A DNA stretch of 8,083 bases. Source: AB-629-J13 sp964496365 (GTDB lineage: Bacteria; Fidelibacterota; Marinisomatia; Marinisomatales; AB-629-J13). Location: the NCBI GenBank assembly GCA_964496365.1, contig CAZBZK010000073.1, forward strand, positions 1 through 8,083, written 5' to 3'. The first letter of the stretch is position 1. Every line of letters starts with the position of its first letter. The notes beneath the pieces were generated by a model, which did no database searches, was not told the origin of the DNA, and saw nothing but the letters and a program-made list of their open reading frames with translations. Below are positions 1 through 5,303 of the stretch, in pieces. A program made the translations under genes and the position numbers.

Positions 1-2
1 CT

Positions 3-194
3 CTTGGACAACAGTTTACAAAAGCGTATGTACGGCATTTGTTCAACGTGAATGAAGTGTTAGGTATTAGAATTTCCAGCACACTTAATATATCTTTCTT
101 TATGAAATTAATGAAAACCATTCGATTGAAAATTGAAACTGGAATGTTCGAAACTTGGTCCAAAACTTTTTTGAAAAATTGGGATGTTTATTGA
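3..194 (+). CDS. tgt: Queuine/preQ1 tRNA-guanine transglycosylase, C-terminal end (5' truncated by window)
   Basis: Only the last 63 residues are in the window; the frame is open from base 3 to a TGA at 192-194. The visible part has the Tgt C-terminal pattern: an AYVRHLFNVNEVLGIRI block, then SxxNISFFMKLMKTIR, which matches the family's 'HNL.fy..lm..iR' helix, then a short basic tail. The His in YVRHLF (bases 36-38) corresponds to the last zinc ligand of bacterial Tgt; the Cys ligands and active-site Asp lie upstream, outside the window. The enzyme exchanges guanine at the wobble position of GUN-anticodon tRNAs for the queuosine precursor in the cytoplasm. The Nudix gene starts 3 nt after the stop, so the two are probably co-transcribed. 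Recognition rests on the C-terminal signature alone, but that signature is distinctive. Confidence 0.88.
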   Translation, partial: LGQQFTKAYVRHLFNVNEVLGIRISSTLNISFFMKLMKTIRLKIETGMFETWSKTFLKNWDVY

Positions 195-197
195 ATA

Positions 198-662
198 ATG
201 ACTGAAAATGTAGTAAGAGTTGTTGATGCTTATATATTCCGGAAAATAAAAAATAGTATTTTATTTTTATTGTTAAAAAGATCAAGCAATAAAATATATG
301 AACATTTATGGCAGGGCGTTGCTGGAAAAATTGAAAAAGATGAAACTGCATGGTGTGCTGCTATAAGAGAATTGAAAGAAGAAACAGGATTAGATCCAAA
401 AAGAATGTTTATTGCTGATTACGTGAGTAAATTTTATGAAGGAAACGGAGACAGAATTAACCACATTCCTGTGTTTGGAATTGAAGTTGAATCAGAAAAT
501 GTTACTTTATCGGAAGAACACTCAGATTTCAAATGGGTGAATGTTGATGAAGCGGAAATGCAGTTGATGTGGAACGGGCAAAAAAAAGGCATTCGTACCG
601 TTTACGATATGATAAAAGCAAATGACGATCGAATGAGATGGTCCGAAATTAAATTAATATAG
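198..662 (+). CDS. Nudix hydrolase (NUDIX pyrophosphatase)
   Basis: 154 residues, a normal length for a single-domain Nudix hydrolase. A complete Nudix box GX5EX7REUXEEXGU spans residues 43-65: G43, E49, then R57-E58-L59-K60-E61-E62-T63-G64-L65. This provides the Mg2+-binding glutamates and predicts cleavage of a nucleoside-diphosphate-linked substrate. The preceding strand (FLLLKRS...LWQGVAGKIE) and the later 'HSDFKWVNVDEA' segment fit the fold and resemble dihydroneopterin-triphosphate/dNTP-type pyrophosphatases such as NudB. Substrate cannot be assigned from sequence; a folate or house-cleaning role is only a guess. The start ATG follows the tgt stop by 3 nt, with only a weak GGGA inside tgt upstream, suggesting translational coupling. 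The stop TAG overlaps the first bases of the next gene's Shine-Dalgarno, so the three plus-strand genes look like one operon. Confidence 0.9.
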   Translation: MTENVVRVVDAYIFRKIKNSILFLLLKRSSNKIYEHLWQGVAGKIEKDETAWCAAIRELKEETGLDPKRMFIADYVSKFYEGNGDRINHIPVFGIEVESENVTLSEEHSDFKWVNVDEAEMQLMWNGQKKGIRTVYDMIKANDDRMRWSEIKLI

Positions 663-665
663 GAG
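661..665 (+). promoter_or_regulatory. Ribosome binding site fixing the peroxiredoxin start
   Basis: AGGAG with 7 nt to the ATG at 673. It is the strongest Shine-Dalgarno in the window. It matters because it shows translation begins at 673, upstream of the in-frame TGA at 802. No comparable site is seen before the internal ATG at 874. Confidence 0.85.
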
Positions 666-672
666 AATTAAT

Positions 673-1128
673 ATGTTAAATGTTGGAGAAAAAGCCCCGA
701 ATTTTTCGTTAAAAAACCAAGACGATGAATGGGTTTCACTTGCAAATTTTAAAGGGAAGAAAGTATTGCTTTGGTTTTACCCAAAGGCAAGTACCCCCGG
801 CTGAACGGTCCAAGGACAAGGACTCCGTGATGAGTTCAAGACATTTCAAAAAAAGAATATAGAAATTTTAGGTATGAGTGCCGATTCAGTAAAAAAACAA
901 AAGTCATTTTGTGAAAAACAAAACTTCCCATTTTCACTCCTTAGTGATGAGTCAAAGGAGACCATCAAAGCCTACGGTGCTTGGGGATTGAAAAAATTTA
1001 TGGGGAGGGAATACGAAGGAATTCATCGCTATGCTTATCTCATTGACGAAAAAGGTACTATTGAAAAAGTATATTCAAAAGTGAACACTAAAACTCATGC
1101 AAAAGATGTGTTGGGGGGTATTAGTTAG
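673..1128 (+). CDS. bcp: Bcp/PrxQ-family peroxiredoxin, predicted selenoprotein (in-frame TGA = Sec44)
   Basis: Read through one TGA (802-804), the frame gives 151 residues, the normal Bcp/PrxQ length. The N-terminus has GEKAPNFSLKNQD and a FKGKKVLLWFYPKASTPG block; the next codon is TGA, then TVQGQGLRDEF. The family motif here is YPK..TPG-C-T....LRD, so TGA replaces exactly the peroxidatic Cys (C45 in E. coli Bcp). After it the family sequence continues unbroken: ILGMSADS, FPFSLLSDE, YGAWG.KKFMG, GIHRYAYLID (catalytic-type Arg119), ending at TAG. The family reduces H2O2 and organic hydroperoxides with thiol donors in the cytoplasm. The resolving Cys five residues downstream (C50 of E. coli) is Gln49 here, so this would be a 1-Cys-type enzyme; the only Cys is C80. 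A standard caller would report only a fragment from ATG 874. Alternatives are a nonsense mutation or a sequencing error at this one codon, less likely given the position and the downstream hairpin. The last 8 bp overlap the convergent gene. Confidence 0.85.
820..837 (+). promoter_or_regulatory. Candidate bacterial SECIS hairpin
   Basis: GGACUC (820-825) pairs with GAGUUC (832-837): six consecutive pairs including one G-U, closing a 6-nt loop CGUGAU (826-831). The loop begins after 21 nt of spacing from the TGA (802-804) and has G at its second position. As I recall the bacterial SECIS consensus (short upper stem, small apical loop with a G in the first two positions, about 16-37 nt from the UGA), this fits. 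A competing fold pairs 802-806 with 834-838 and 807-811 with 820-824 around an AAGGACAA loop only 7 nt past the TGA. No energy calculation was done, so the exact structure is uncertain. Confidence 0.55.
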
Positions 1129-2062
1129 AACATATTTCTAAATTAAGCGAATCGCTTAAAAAACACTTTTCATTTTTTACTTCATCCACATACCCCATCA
1201 TTACCGAATGACCGTTTAATTTTATTTGTCCTGTTTTTAAAGAAAATTGAGTTAAATGAATGGGTTCTTCATTTAGAGTGAGAGCTCCGCTGTTTTCGGA
1301 TAATAAATAGATGGTAGGAGGACGGGTTTTTTTTACTTCAACCCAATTCGGTTGAAGGAGAATATCCGGATGTTTAAATTGGTTTAATAAACCAAAAGTA
1401 AAGTTAGCCTTTTTATGCGTAAGGTAAGTTCCAGTATAAAAAGGTAGAATAACCTGAAAAATTGCCCATGAAGTCATGGTTGGAGTGAGGTTTATTTTTA
1501 TAGATGATCCTCTTTTTAGATTTAGGTGTTTTTGAATCCCGTTAGCATTTACCAATAAATTATAATGACTCAACCTTATTCCATTTCCTTTTTCGAATAC
1601 TACCAGTGCTTCATCCAATAAATTTGGTTTAAACATTGGAGTAAATTCAGTATCCAATTTTGATAATTCAATTTTAAAATTAATATCAGGAGAAATAATA
1701 TTTAGAATATCAATTTTTGGATTTTCTGGGTATTTTCCATTGTCAGTGATAATTACACTCCCACCTACGAGCCAAATACCAAACGCCAAAATTTCTGAAT
1801 AGGGAAAGGGTAAAATTGGGAGGAAAATTCGAGATTCAGGCTTGCCTCCATTGCTGTGAATCCACGAAGCCGCCTGATGAGTTAATTTTAGAAACATTTT
1901 ATTGGTTATAAATAAATCGGGATATAATGATGATTCACTGAATTTTATATTCTGTCCTTCCACCAAAGAATAAATATTTGGATAAGGAACCATAAATTCA
2001 ATGGGTTCTACATTACCAAAGCATTGGGCTTGGTAGATGCGATCTTGAAGATCTGAATTCAT
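1121..2062 (-). CDS. ANL-superfamily (acyl-CoA synthetase-like) protein lacking catalytic motifs
   Basis: 313 residues, against about 500 or more for a complete adenylate-forming enzyme. Recognisable pieces are an N-terminal region with FLPILPFPYSEILAFGIWLVGGSVIIT (residues 80-106), IRLSHYNLLVNANGIQ (162-177, matching the 'LSHxNLxxNA' segment), PTMTSWAIFQVILPFYTGTYL (194-214, matching the 'P.fH..g....l.pl..G' segment), and GQIKLNGHSVMMGYVDE (278-294, matching 'G.v...G..vm.GY'). The P-loop TSGTTGxPKG that should precede 162 is absent (EKGNG in its place), no YGxTE motif is seen, and the C-terminal lid domain is missing. Catalysis by the usual mechanism is therefore doubtful. The frame has no internal stops, so it is not an obvious pseudogene. 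It is last in the catabolic operon, 46 bp after the flavin-reductase-like gene and without a clear Shine-Dalgarno. Its end overlaps the convergent peroxiredoxin by 8 bp. The family assignment is moderately sure; function is unknown. Confidence 0.6.
   Translation of the reverse strand: MNSDLQDRIYQAQCFGNVEPIEFMVPYPNIYSLVEGQNIKFSESSLYPDLFITNKMFLKLTHQAASWIHSNGGKPESRIFLPILPFPYSEILAFGIWLVGGSVIITDNGKYPENPKIDILNIISPDINFKIELSKLDTEFTPMFKPNLLDEALVVFEKGNGIRLSHYNLLVNANGIQKHLNLKRGSSIKINLTPTMTSWAIFQVILPFYTGTYLTHKKANFTFGLLNQFKHPDILLQPNWVEVKKTRPPTIYLLSENSGALTLNEEPIHLTQFSLKTGQIKLNGHSVMMGYVDEVKNEKCFLSDSLNLEICSN
1143..1159. terminator. Perfect inverted repeat between convergent operons, possible terminator
   Basis: TTAAGCG (1143-1149) and CGCTTAA (1153-1159) form a perfect 7-bp stem with a 3-nt AAT loop, starting 15 nt after the peroxiredoxin stop. 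It lies inside the last codons of the convergent ANL-like gene. On the plus strand the hairpin is followed by A's and only later by short T runs (1167-1170, 1172-1177), so it is not a textbook intrinsic terminator. On the minus strand it is followed by a weak TTAATTT. Its position between two converging transcription units makes a termination role plausible. Confidence 0.3.
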
Positions 2063-2108
2063 AAAGAGGGATTGAATGGGAAAGAAAAAATGGTAAAGAA
2101 AACGTATG

Positions 2109-2729
2109 TCAGTCTGGTTTTATTTTTCTTTTGATCTCAAATTTGTCTGTAACTCTGGAGTATTTATTTCCGGAAAGCCTACCGATTGGGTTCAATTTTT
2201 CTAGATCGATTTTACCATTTTCATACACCTCTTCCGAAATATGAAACAGTACAATTTTACCTATGACAACAAATCCTCCACCGGGTTCTTTTTCTCCTAT
2301 GGGGACAATCTGATTTAGTTCACATTCATAACTTACTCGAGCTTCTTTTACCCTAGGGGTTTTTATTTTTTTGCACGAGGCAGGAGTCAGTCCAGAAATA
2401 TCAAATTCATTTATGTCTGAATCAAAATCTGTGGAACATGCAACCATTTTATCTGCAAAATCTTCTGAGACAATGTTGACAGCAAATTCACGGGTATTTC
2501 GTATGTTATTTAGAGTGTCTTTTGTTTTTCCATCATAACCTCGCCGTGCAGGAGCAAACATGATGGTAGGCGGTTTGGAACACACACCGTTAAAATACGA
2601 AAAGGGAGCCAGATTCAATGTGCCATTCATAGAGCAGGTGGAAACAAAAGCGATGGGTCTGGGTAGAATGGAACCGATCATTATTTTATGGTTTTCAGAA
2701 AAATGTTGGTTTTTGGGATCAATAATCAT
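2109..2729 (-). CDS. Flavin-reductase-like FMN-binding split-barrel protein (DIM6/NTAB family)
   Basis: 206 residues from ATG 2729, typical for the family. The N-terminal signature GSILPRPIAFVSTCSMNGTL (residues 19-38) followed by NLAPFSYFNGVCSKPPTIMF matches flavin-reductase-like proteins (COG1853), where it forms the FMN-binding split barrel. NTREFAVNIVSED and the later Gly-rich EPGGGFVVIGKIV strand (148-160) also fit. The ATG overlaps the hmgA stop by 4 bp (ATGA), a classical translational-coupling arrangement. A TTG three codons upstream (2738) would give a 13-bp overlap and is less likely. Relatives either reduce flavin for a partner monooxygenase or bind FMN with unknown function. No partner monooxygenase is visible here, so its role in homogentisate catabolism is inferred only from tight linkage. 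Confidence 0.85.
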   Translation of the reverse strand: MIIDPKNQHFSENHKIMIGSILPRPIAFVSTCSMNGTLNLAPFSYFNGVCSKPPTIMFAPARRGYDGKTKDTLNNIRNTREFAVNIVSEDFADKMVACSTDFDSDINEFDISGLTPASCKKIKTPRVKEARVSYECELNQIVPIGEKEPGGGFVVIGKIVLFHISEEVYENGKIDLEKLNPIGRLSGNKYSRVTDKFEIKRKIKPD

Positions 2730-3871
2730 TTTAACCAAGATAGAGGATATGCTTCATCATTAACTGTTTGAGAATGAGTTGTTAAAGTCAATGGTTTGAA
2801 AGTGTCCACCATTACAGCCAACTCATTGGTATCTTCCGCACCCAATGACTCTTCAATTTTCCCAGGTTGCGGGCCGTGGGGTAATCCCATGGGATGATAA
2901 GTAATGGAGCCTTCTTCCATTCCGGTTCTACTCATGAAATTCCCCTTCACATAATATAGGATTTCATCTGAATCCACATTGCTGTGAGCATAAGGAGCAG
3001 GAATAGATTCCGGATGATAATCAAATAAACGTGGGACAAAAGAACAAATGACGACTCCCGAAGCTTGAAATGTCTGATGAACAGGTGGGGGTTGATGTAC
3101 CTTACCAGTTATGGGCATGAAATCATTTATATTGAAAACCCACGGATAATAAAATCCGTCCCACCCAATTAAGTCACATGGGTTGTACTCATATGTGTAC
3201 GATTGAATTCCTGTTTTTAATTTTACATTTACCAGAATATGCTTTTCATCACAAGGGTCAGTAAATATGGGTGTACGAATATCCCGTTCACAGTAAGGTG
3301 AATGTTCAAGAAGTTGACCATTACGATTTCTGTATCGGTTTGGAGTTTCAACAGGTCCGGATGTTTCAATAATAAACTGGTGCATATCTTTATCAATGTG
3401 CATTTTCCAGATGACACCCCTAGGAATAACCACATAATCTCCTTCTTGAATGGCTAATGTCCCAAAATTGGTGTATAATTTTCCGTTACCGGAATGAATA
3501 AAGATAATTTCATCGTGGTGACCGTTACGATAATAATCATTCATGGATTCAGTCACGAAAGCTTTAGATAAAATGACATCGTTATTATAAAACAGCGGAA
3601 TTCTTGATTTGATTCCATCACCAGTTGAATTCAGTGAATGGGTTTTTAAATGATGGGGACGATGTTCAACATCCCAATTTTCTAAACCAATTGGTTGGAA
3701 TTCTCCAACTTTCGCTAAAGCAGTTGGTGGATTTAAATGATAAACATTGGAATAAATTGAACTAAACCCCTCCCTGCTGATTAGTTCTTCCCAGAATAAA
3801 TTCCCATTCTCATCTCTGAGTTGGGTATGTCGTTTTTTGGGGATCTGTCCTCGTTTTTGGTAAAAGGGCAT
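2726..3871 (-). CDS. hmgA: Homogentisate 1,2-dioxygenase
   Basis: 381 residues from ATG 3871, the length of the short bacterial HGD type. It catalyses Fe(II)-dependent cleavage of homogentisate to maleylacetoacetate. The start MPFYQKRGQIPKKRHTQLRD is the usual N-terminus of this group. GGAG at 3879-3882 lies 7 nt upstream; the frame is open for 11 more codons to a possible start at 3904, but those run into the flanking repeat of the neighbouring element. Family features include NGHHDEIIFIHSGNG, EGDYVVIPRGVIWKM, and the C-terminal cupin. Expected iron ligands are His296 and Glu303 (in PYAHSNVDSDE) and His332 (in HPMGLPHGP), by alignment with human H335, E341 and H371; His259 matches the human catalytic base region. 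The Glu is one residue further from His296 than in the human enzyme. It lies between the GxxExxY gene and the flavin-reductase-like gene in the minus-strand catabolic operon. Confidence 0.95.
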   Translation of the reverse strand: MPFYQKRGQIPKKRHTQLRDENGNLFWEELISREGFSSIYSNVYHLNPPTALAKVGEFQPIGLENWDVEHRPHHLKTHSLNSTGDGIKSRIPLFYNNDVILSKAFVTESMNDYYRNGHHDEIIFIHSGNGKLYTNFGTLAIQEGDYVVIPRGVIWKMHIDKDMHQFIIETSGPVETPNRYRNRNGQLLEHSPYCERDIRTPIFTDPCDEKHILVNVKLKTGIQSYTYEYNPCDLIGWDGFYYPWVFNINDFMPITGKVHQPPPVHQTFQASGVVICSFVPRLFDYHPESIPAPYAHSNVDSDEILYYVKGNFMSRTGMEEGSITYHPMGLPHGPQPGKIEESLGAEDTNELAVMVDTFKPLTLTTHSQTVNDEAYPLSWLK

Positions 3872-3886
3872 TTTAATACTCCGCAG

Positions 3887-3918
3887 ATAAACACTGATTA
3901 ACACTGATAATATTAATC
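3887..3918 (+). repeat. Inverted repeat, 3' side of the GxxExxY gene (contains AACACTGAT tandem units)
   Basis: Two adjacent 10-bp units, AACACTGATT (3890-3899) and AACACTGATA (3900-3909), follow the gene's end. The 32 bp here match the reverse complement of 4263-4294 at 23 of 32 positions by hand count, including 11 of the outer 12 (ATAAACACTGAT against ATAAACACAGAT). The outer edge abuts the hmgA Shine-Dalgarno. Confidence 0.6.
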
Positions 3919-4284
3919 ATGAATGACTCTTTTAATCTGAAGTTTTGGTTTACCAAAATTTAGAATAAGACCTAGTTTTAGACCGGAAGCCTTTAAATAA
4001 TTCAGCACTTGGGCGAGGTGTTCATTTACAATGGATTCAATTGCCTTTAGTTCAATTATTAACTGATTATCAATTAATAGATCTGGAATAAAATGACCAA
4101 CTTCATGATCTTTATAAAATACATTGAGGGATTTCTGTGAAGAATAAGGAATATTCCTTAACTTCAATTCAACCTGCATTGCATTATCGTAAATCTTTTC
4201 TGTGAACCCTGCGCCAATTGTATTTGAAACTTCCATTGCGCAATTAATTACTTCATGGGTAAGATTATTTAAATCTGAGTCCAT
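3913..4284 (-). CDS. GxxExxY protein (PD-(D/E)XK-like), probable small inserted element
   Basis: 123 residues, the usual size of the GxxExxY family. The name-giving motif is G26-F-T-E29-K-I-Y32 within TIGAGFTEKIYDNAM. Downstream are IPDLLID (D68) and IIELKAI (E78, K80), spaced like a PD-(D/E)XK nuclease core, then a Q92-V-L-N-Y96 helix. The biochemical function of the family is not established; a nuclease-like activity is inference from the fold signature. The gene lies between fumarylacetoacetase (21 nt upstream) and hmgA (41 nt downstream), with which it shares no pathway logic. Its start codon is embedded in AAACACAGATGGACTCAGAT-type sequence, and the region past its stop carries related AACACTGAT units in opposite orientation. 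No good Shine-Dalgarno precedes it. It is best read as an accessory gene dropped into the operon. Confidence 0.85.
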   Translation of the reverse strand: MDSDLNNLTHEVINCAMEVSNTIGAGFTEKIYDNAMQVELKLRNIPYSSQKSLNVFYKDHEVGHFIPDLLIDNQLIIELKAIESIVNEHLAQVLNYLKASGLKLGLILNFGKPKLQIKRVIHD

Positions 4285-4294
4285 CTGTGTTTAT
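4263..4294 (-). repeat. Inverted repeat, 5' side of the GxxExxY gene (overlaps its start codon)
   Basis: On the minus strand this reads ATAAACACAGATGGACTCAG and onward, and it contains the gene's ATG. It is the partner of 3887-3918. Together the two arms bound an interval of about 410 bp holding only the GxxExxY gene. No target-site duplication is obvious outside them. Confidence 0.55.
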
Positions 4295-4305
4295 TGGTGG
4301 AGTTG

Positions 4306-5286
4306 TCAAACAATTTTATTTTCCAGCACACCAAGTTTTTCCACTTCCATGCTTACAACATCACCTTTCTTAATCCACCCCCCCGTATTTTCTGGTCGTA
4401 ACTCCAGGATACATCCCGTTCCAACCGTACCAGAACCGAGATAATCTCCCGCAACCAAATTGGTGTTCATGCTTGCCCTTTCAATCATGGTTGTAAAGGG
4501 ATGGTATAAATCATTTGTATTTCCTTCTGAAATTAGTTTTCCATTAACGTGACACGTCATTTTTAGATGAAGTTTCCCATTCTCATCCCAATCATTTTCT
4601 AACTCATCGGGAGTCACCATGTATGGACCAAAACTAGTTGCAAAATCTTTTCCTTTTGCAGGACCGAGGCTTAATGGCATTTCTTCTCTTTGCAAATCCC
4701 GAGCAGACCAATCGTTACAGATTGTATATCCTGCAATGAGGTTTTCAGCGTCTTCTTTTTTTATATTACGTCCGCCATTACCAATAATAACCGCAAATTC
4801 CAATTCGTAATCAAGCTCGTTTGTATAATTAGGATACGGAATTTCATCACCGTGTCCATACAACGCATTCGGATTGGAGAAATAAAATATGGGAAGTCGG
4901 AACCAATCCGGGTGCATTTCTAAACCACGTAATTTTCTGGCGGCTCTCACATGTTGTTCAAATGCATAAAAGTCCCTGAAAGAAGGTGGATGGGTTACTG
5001 GTGGAAGCATTTGCACTTCATCCATGTGAGTACAGATAGTATCCTTGTTCAATATTTTAGTATCAAAAGTATCCATTTCTTTTTTTAATCCTTGAAGCAT
5101 TGGGAAGACATCTTTCCAATTGGCAAGTGACTTTTTTAATGAGGGTGGAATAGATAAATATTTTTGTTCTCCATTAGATTCATTCAGAAATGTACTCGCA
5201 TATTGAATATCAATAATGTTATCATCAACAAGATATCCAAATCGATTTTCGTTTATATTTTGTGTTTTATAAGTTACAAATTTCAT
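4306..5286 (-). CDS. fahA: Fumarylacetoacetate hydrolase family protein (fumarylacetoacetase)
   Basis: 326 residues, matching the short bacterial FAH type. It hydrolyses fumarylacetoacetate to fumarate and acetoacetate, the last step of tyrosine catabolism, using a divalent metal. Visible motifs are SFRDFYAFEQHV (D105 as metal ligand, H112 seven residues later as in mammalian FAH D126/H133), ELDYELEFAVIIG (E161 and E163, metal ligands), ICNDWSARDLQREE (D192, metal ligand), KGKDFATSFGP, and GTVGTG near the C-terminus. All expected ligands are present. AAGAGAATT before the ATG gives a modest Shine-Dalgarno, and the gene lies 17 nt behind hppD. General FAH-family members act on other beta-diketo acids, but the flanking hppD and hmgA make fumarylacetoacetate the likely substrate. 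Direct action on maleylacetoacetate is also possible, since no isomerase gene is visible. Confidence 0.9.
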   Translation of the reverse strand: MKFVTYKTQNINENRFGYLVDDNIIDIQYASTFLNESNGEQKYLSIPPSLKKSLANWKDVFPMLQGLKKEMDTFDTKILNKDTICTHMDEVQMLPPVTHPPSFRDFYAFEQHVRAARKLRGLEMHPDWFRLPIFYFSNPNALYGHGDEIPYPNYTNELDYELEFAVIIGNGGRNIKKEDAENLIAGYTICNDWSARDLQREEMPLSLGPAKGKDFATSFGPYMVTPDELENDWDENGKLHLKMTCHVNGKLISEGNTNDLYHPFTTMIERASMNTNLVAGDYLGSGTVGTGCILELRPENTGGWIKKGDVVSMEVEKLGVLENKIV

Positions 5287-5303
5287 AATTCTCTTTTCAT
5301 TTA

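Noticed and set aside
874..1128. A complete 84-residue gene starting at ATG 874
   Set aside because: It is the C-terminal part of the peroxiredoxin, in the same frame as the ATG at 673. It has no Shine-Dalgarno and would lack the catalytic loop.
673..1128. Peroxiredoxin pseudogene caused by a nonsense mutation
   Set aside because: The only defect is TGA at the Sec-compatible catalytic position. Flanking sequence is fully conserved and a SECIS-like hairpin follows. It is kept as an alternative, not preferred.
2730..2738. TTG start of the flavin-reductase-like gene at 2738
   Set aside because: ATG 2729 gives a classical 4-bp ATGA overlap with the hmgA stop and is the better start.
3872..3904. 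Upstream start of hmgA at 3904, adding 11 residues
   Set aside because: The extra residues come from the repeat next to the GxxExxY gene. GGAG at 3879-3882 is correctly spaced for ATG 3871, and MPFYQKRG is the usual family N-terminus.
3890..3909. CRISPR-like direct repeats
   Set aside because: Just two adjacent 10-bp units with no spacers; they belong to the repeat flanking the GxxExxY gene.
3..5286. Genetic code with TGA read as Trp
   Set aside because: tgt, fahA, hmgA and the flavin-reductase-like gene all end naturally at TGA, Trp is encoded by TGG, and the affected position is a family Cys.
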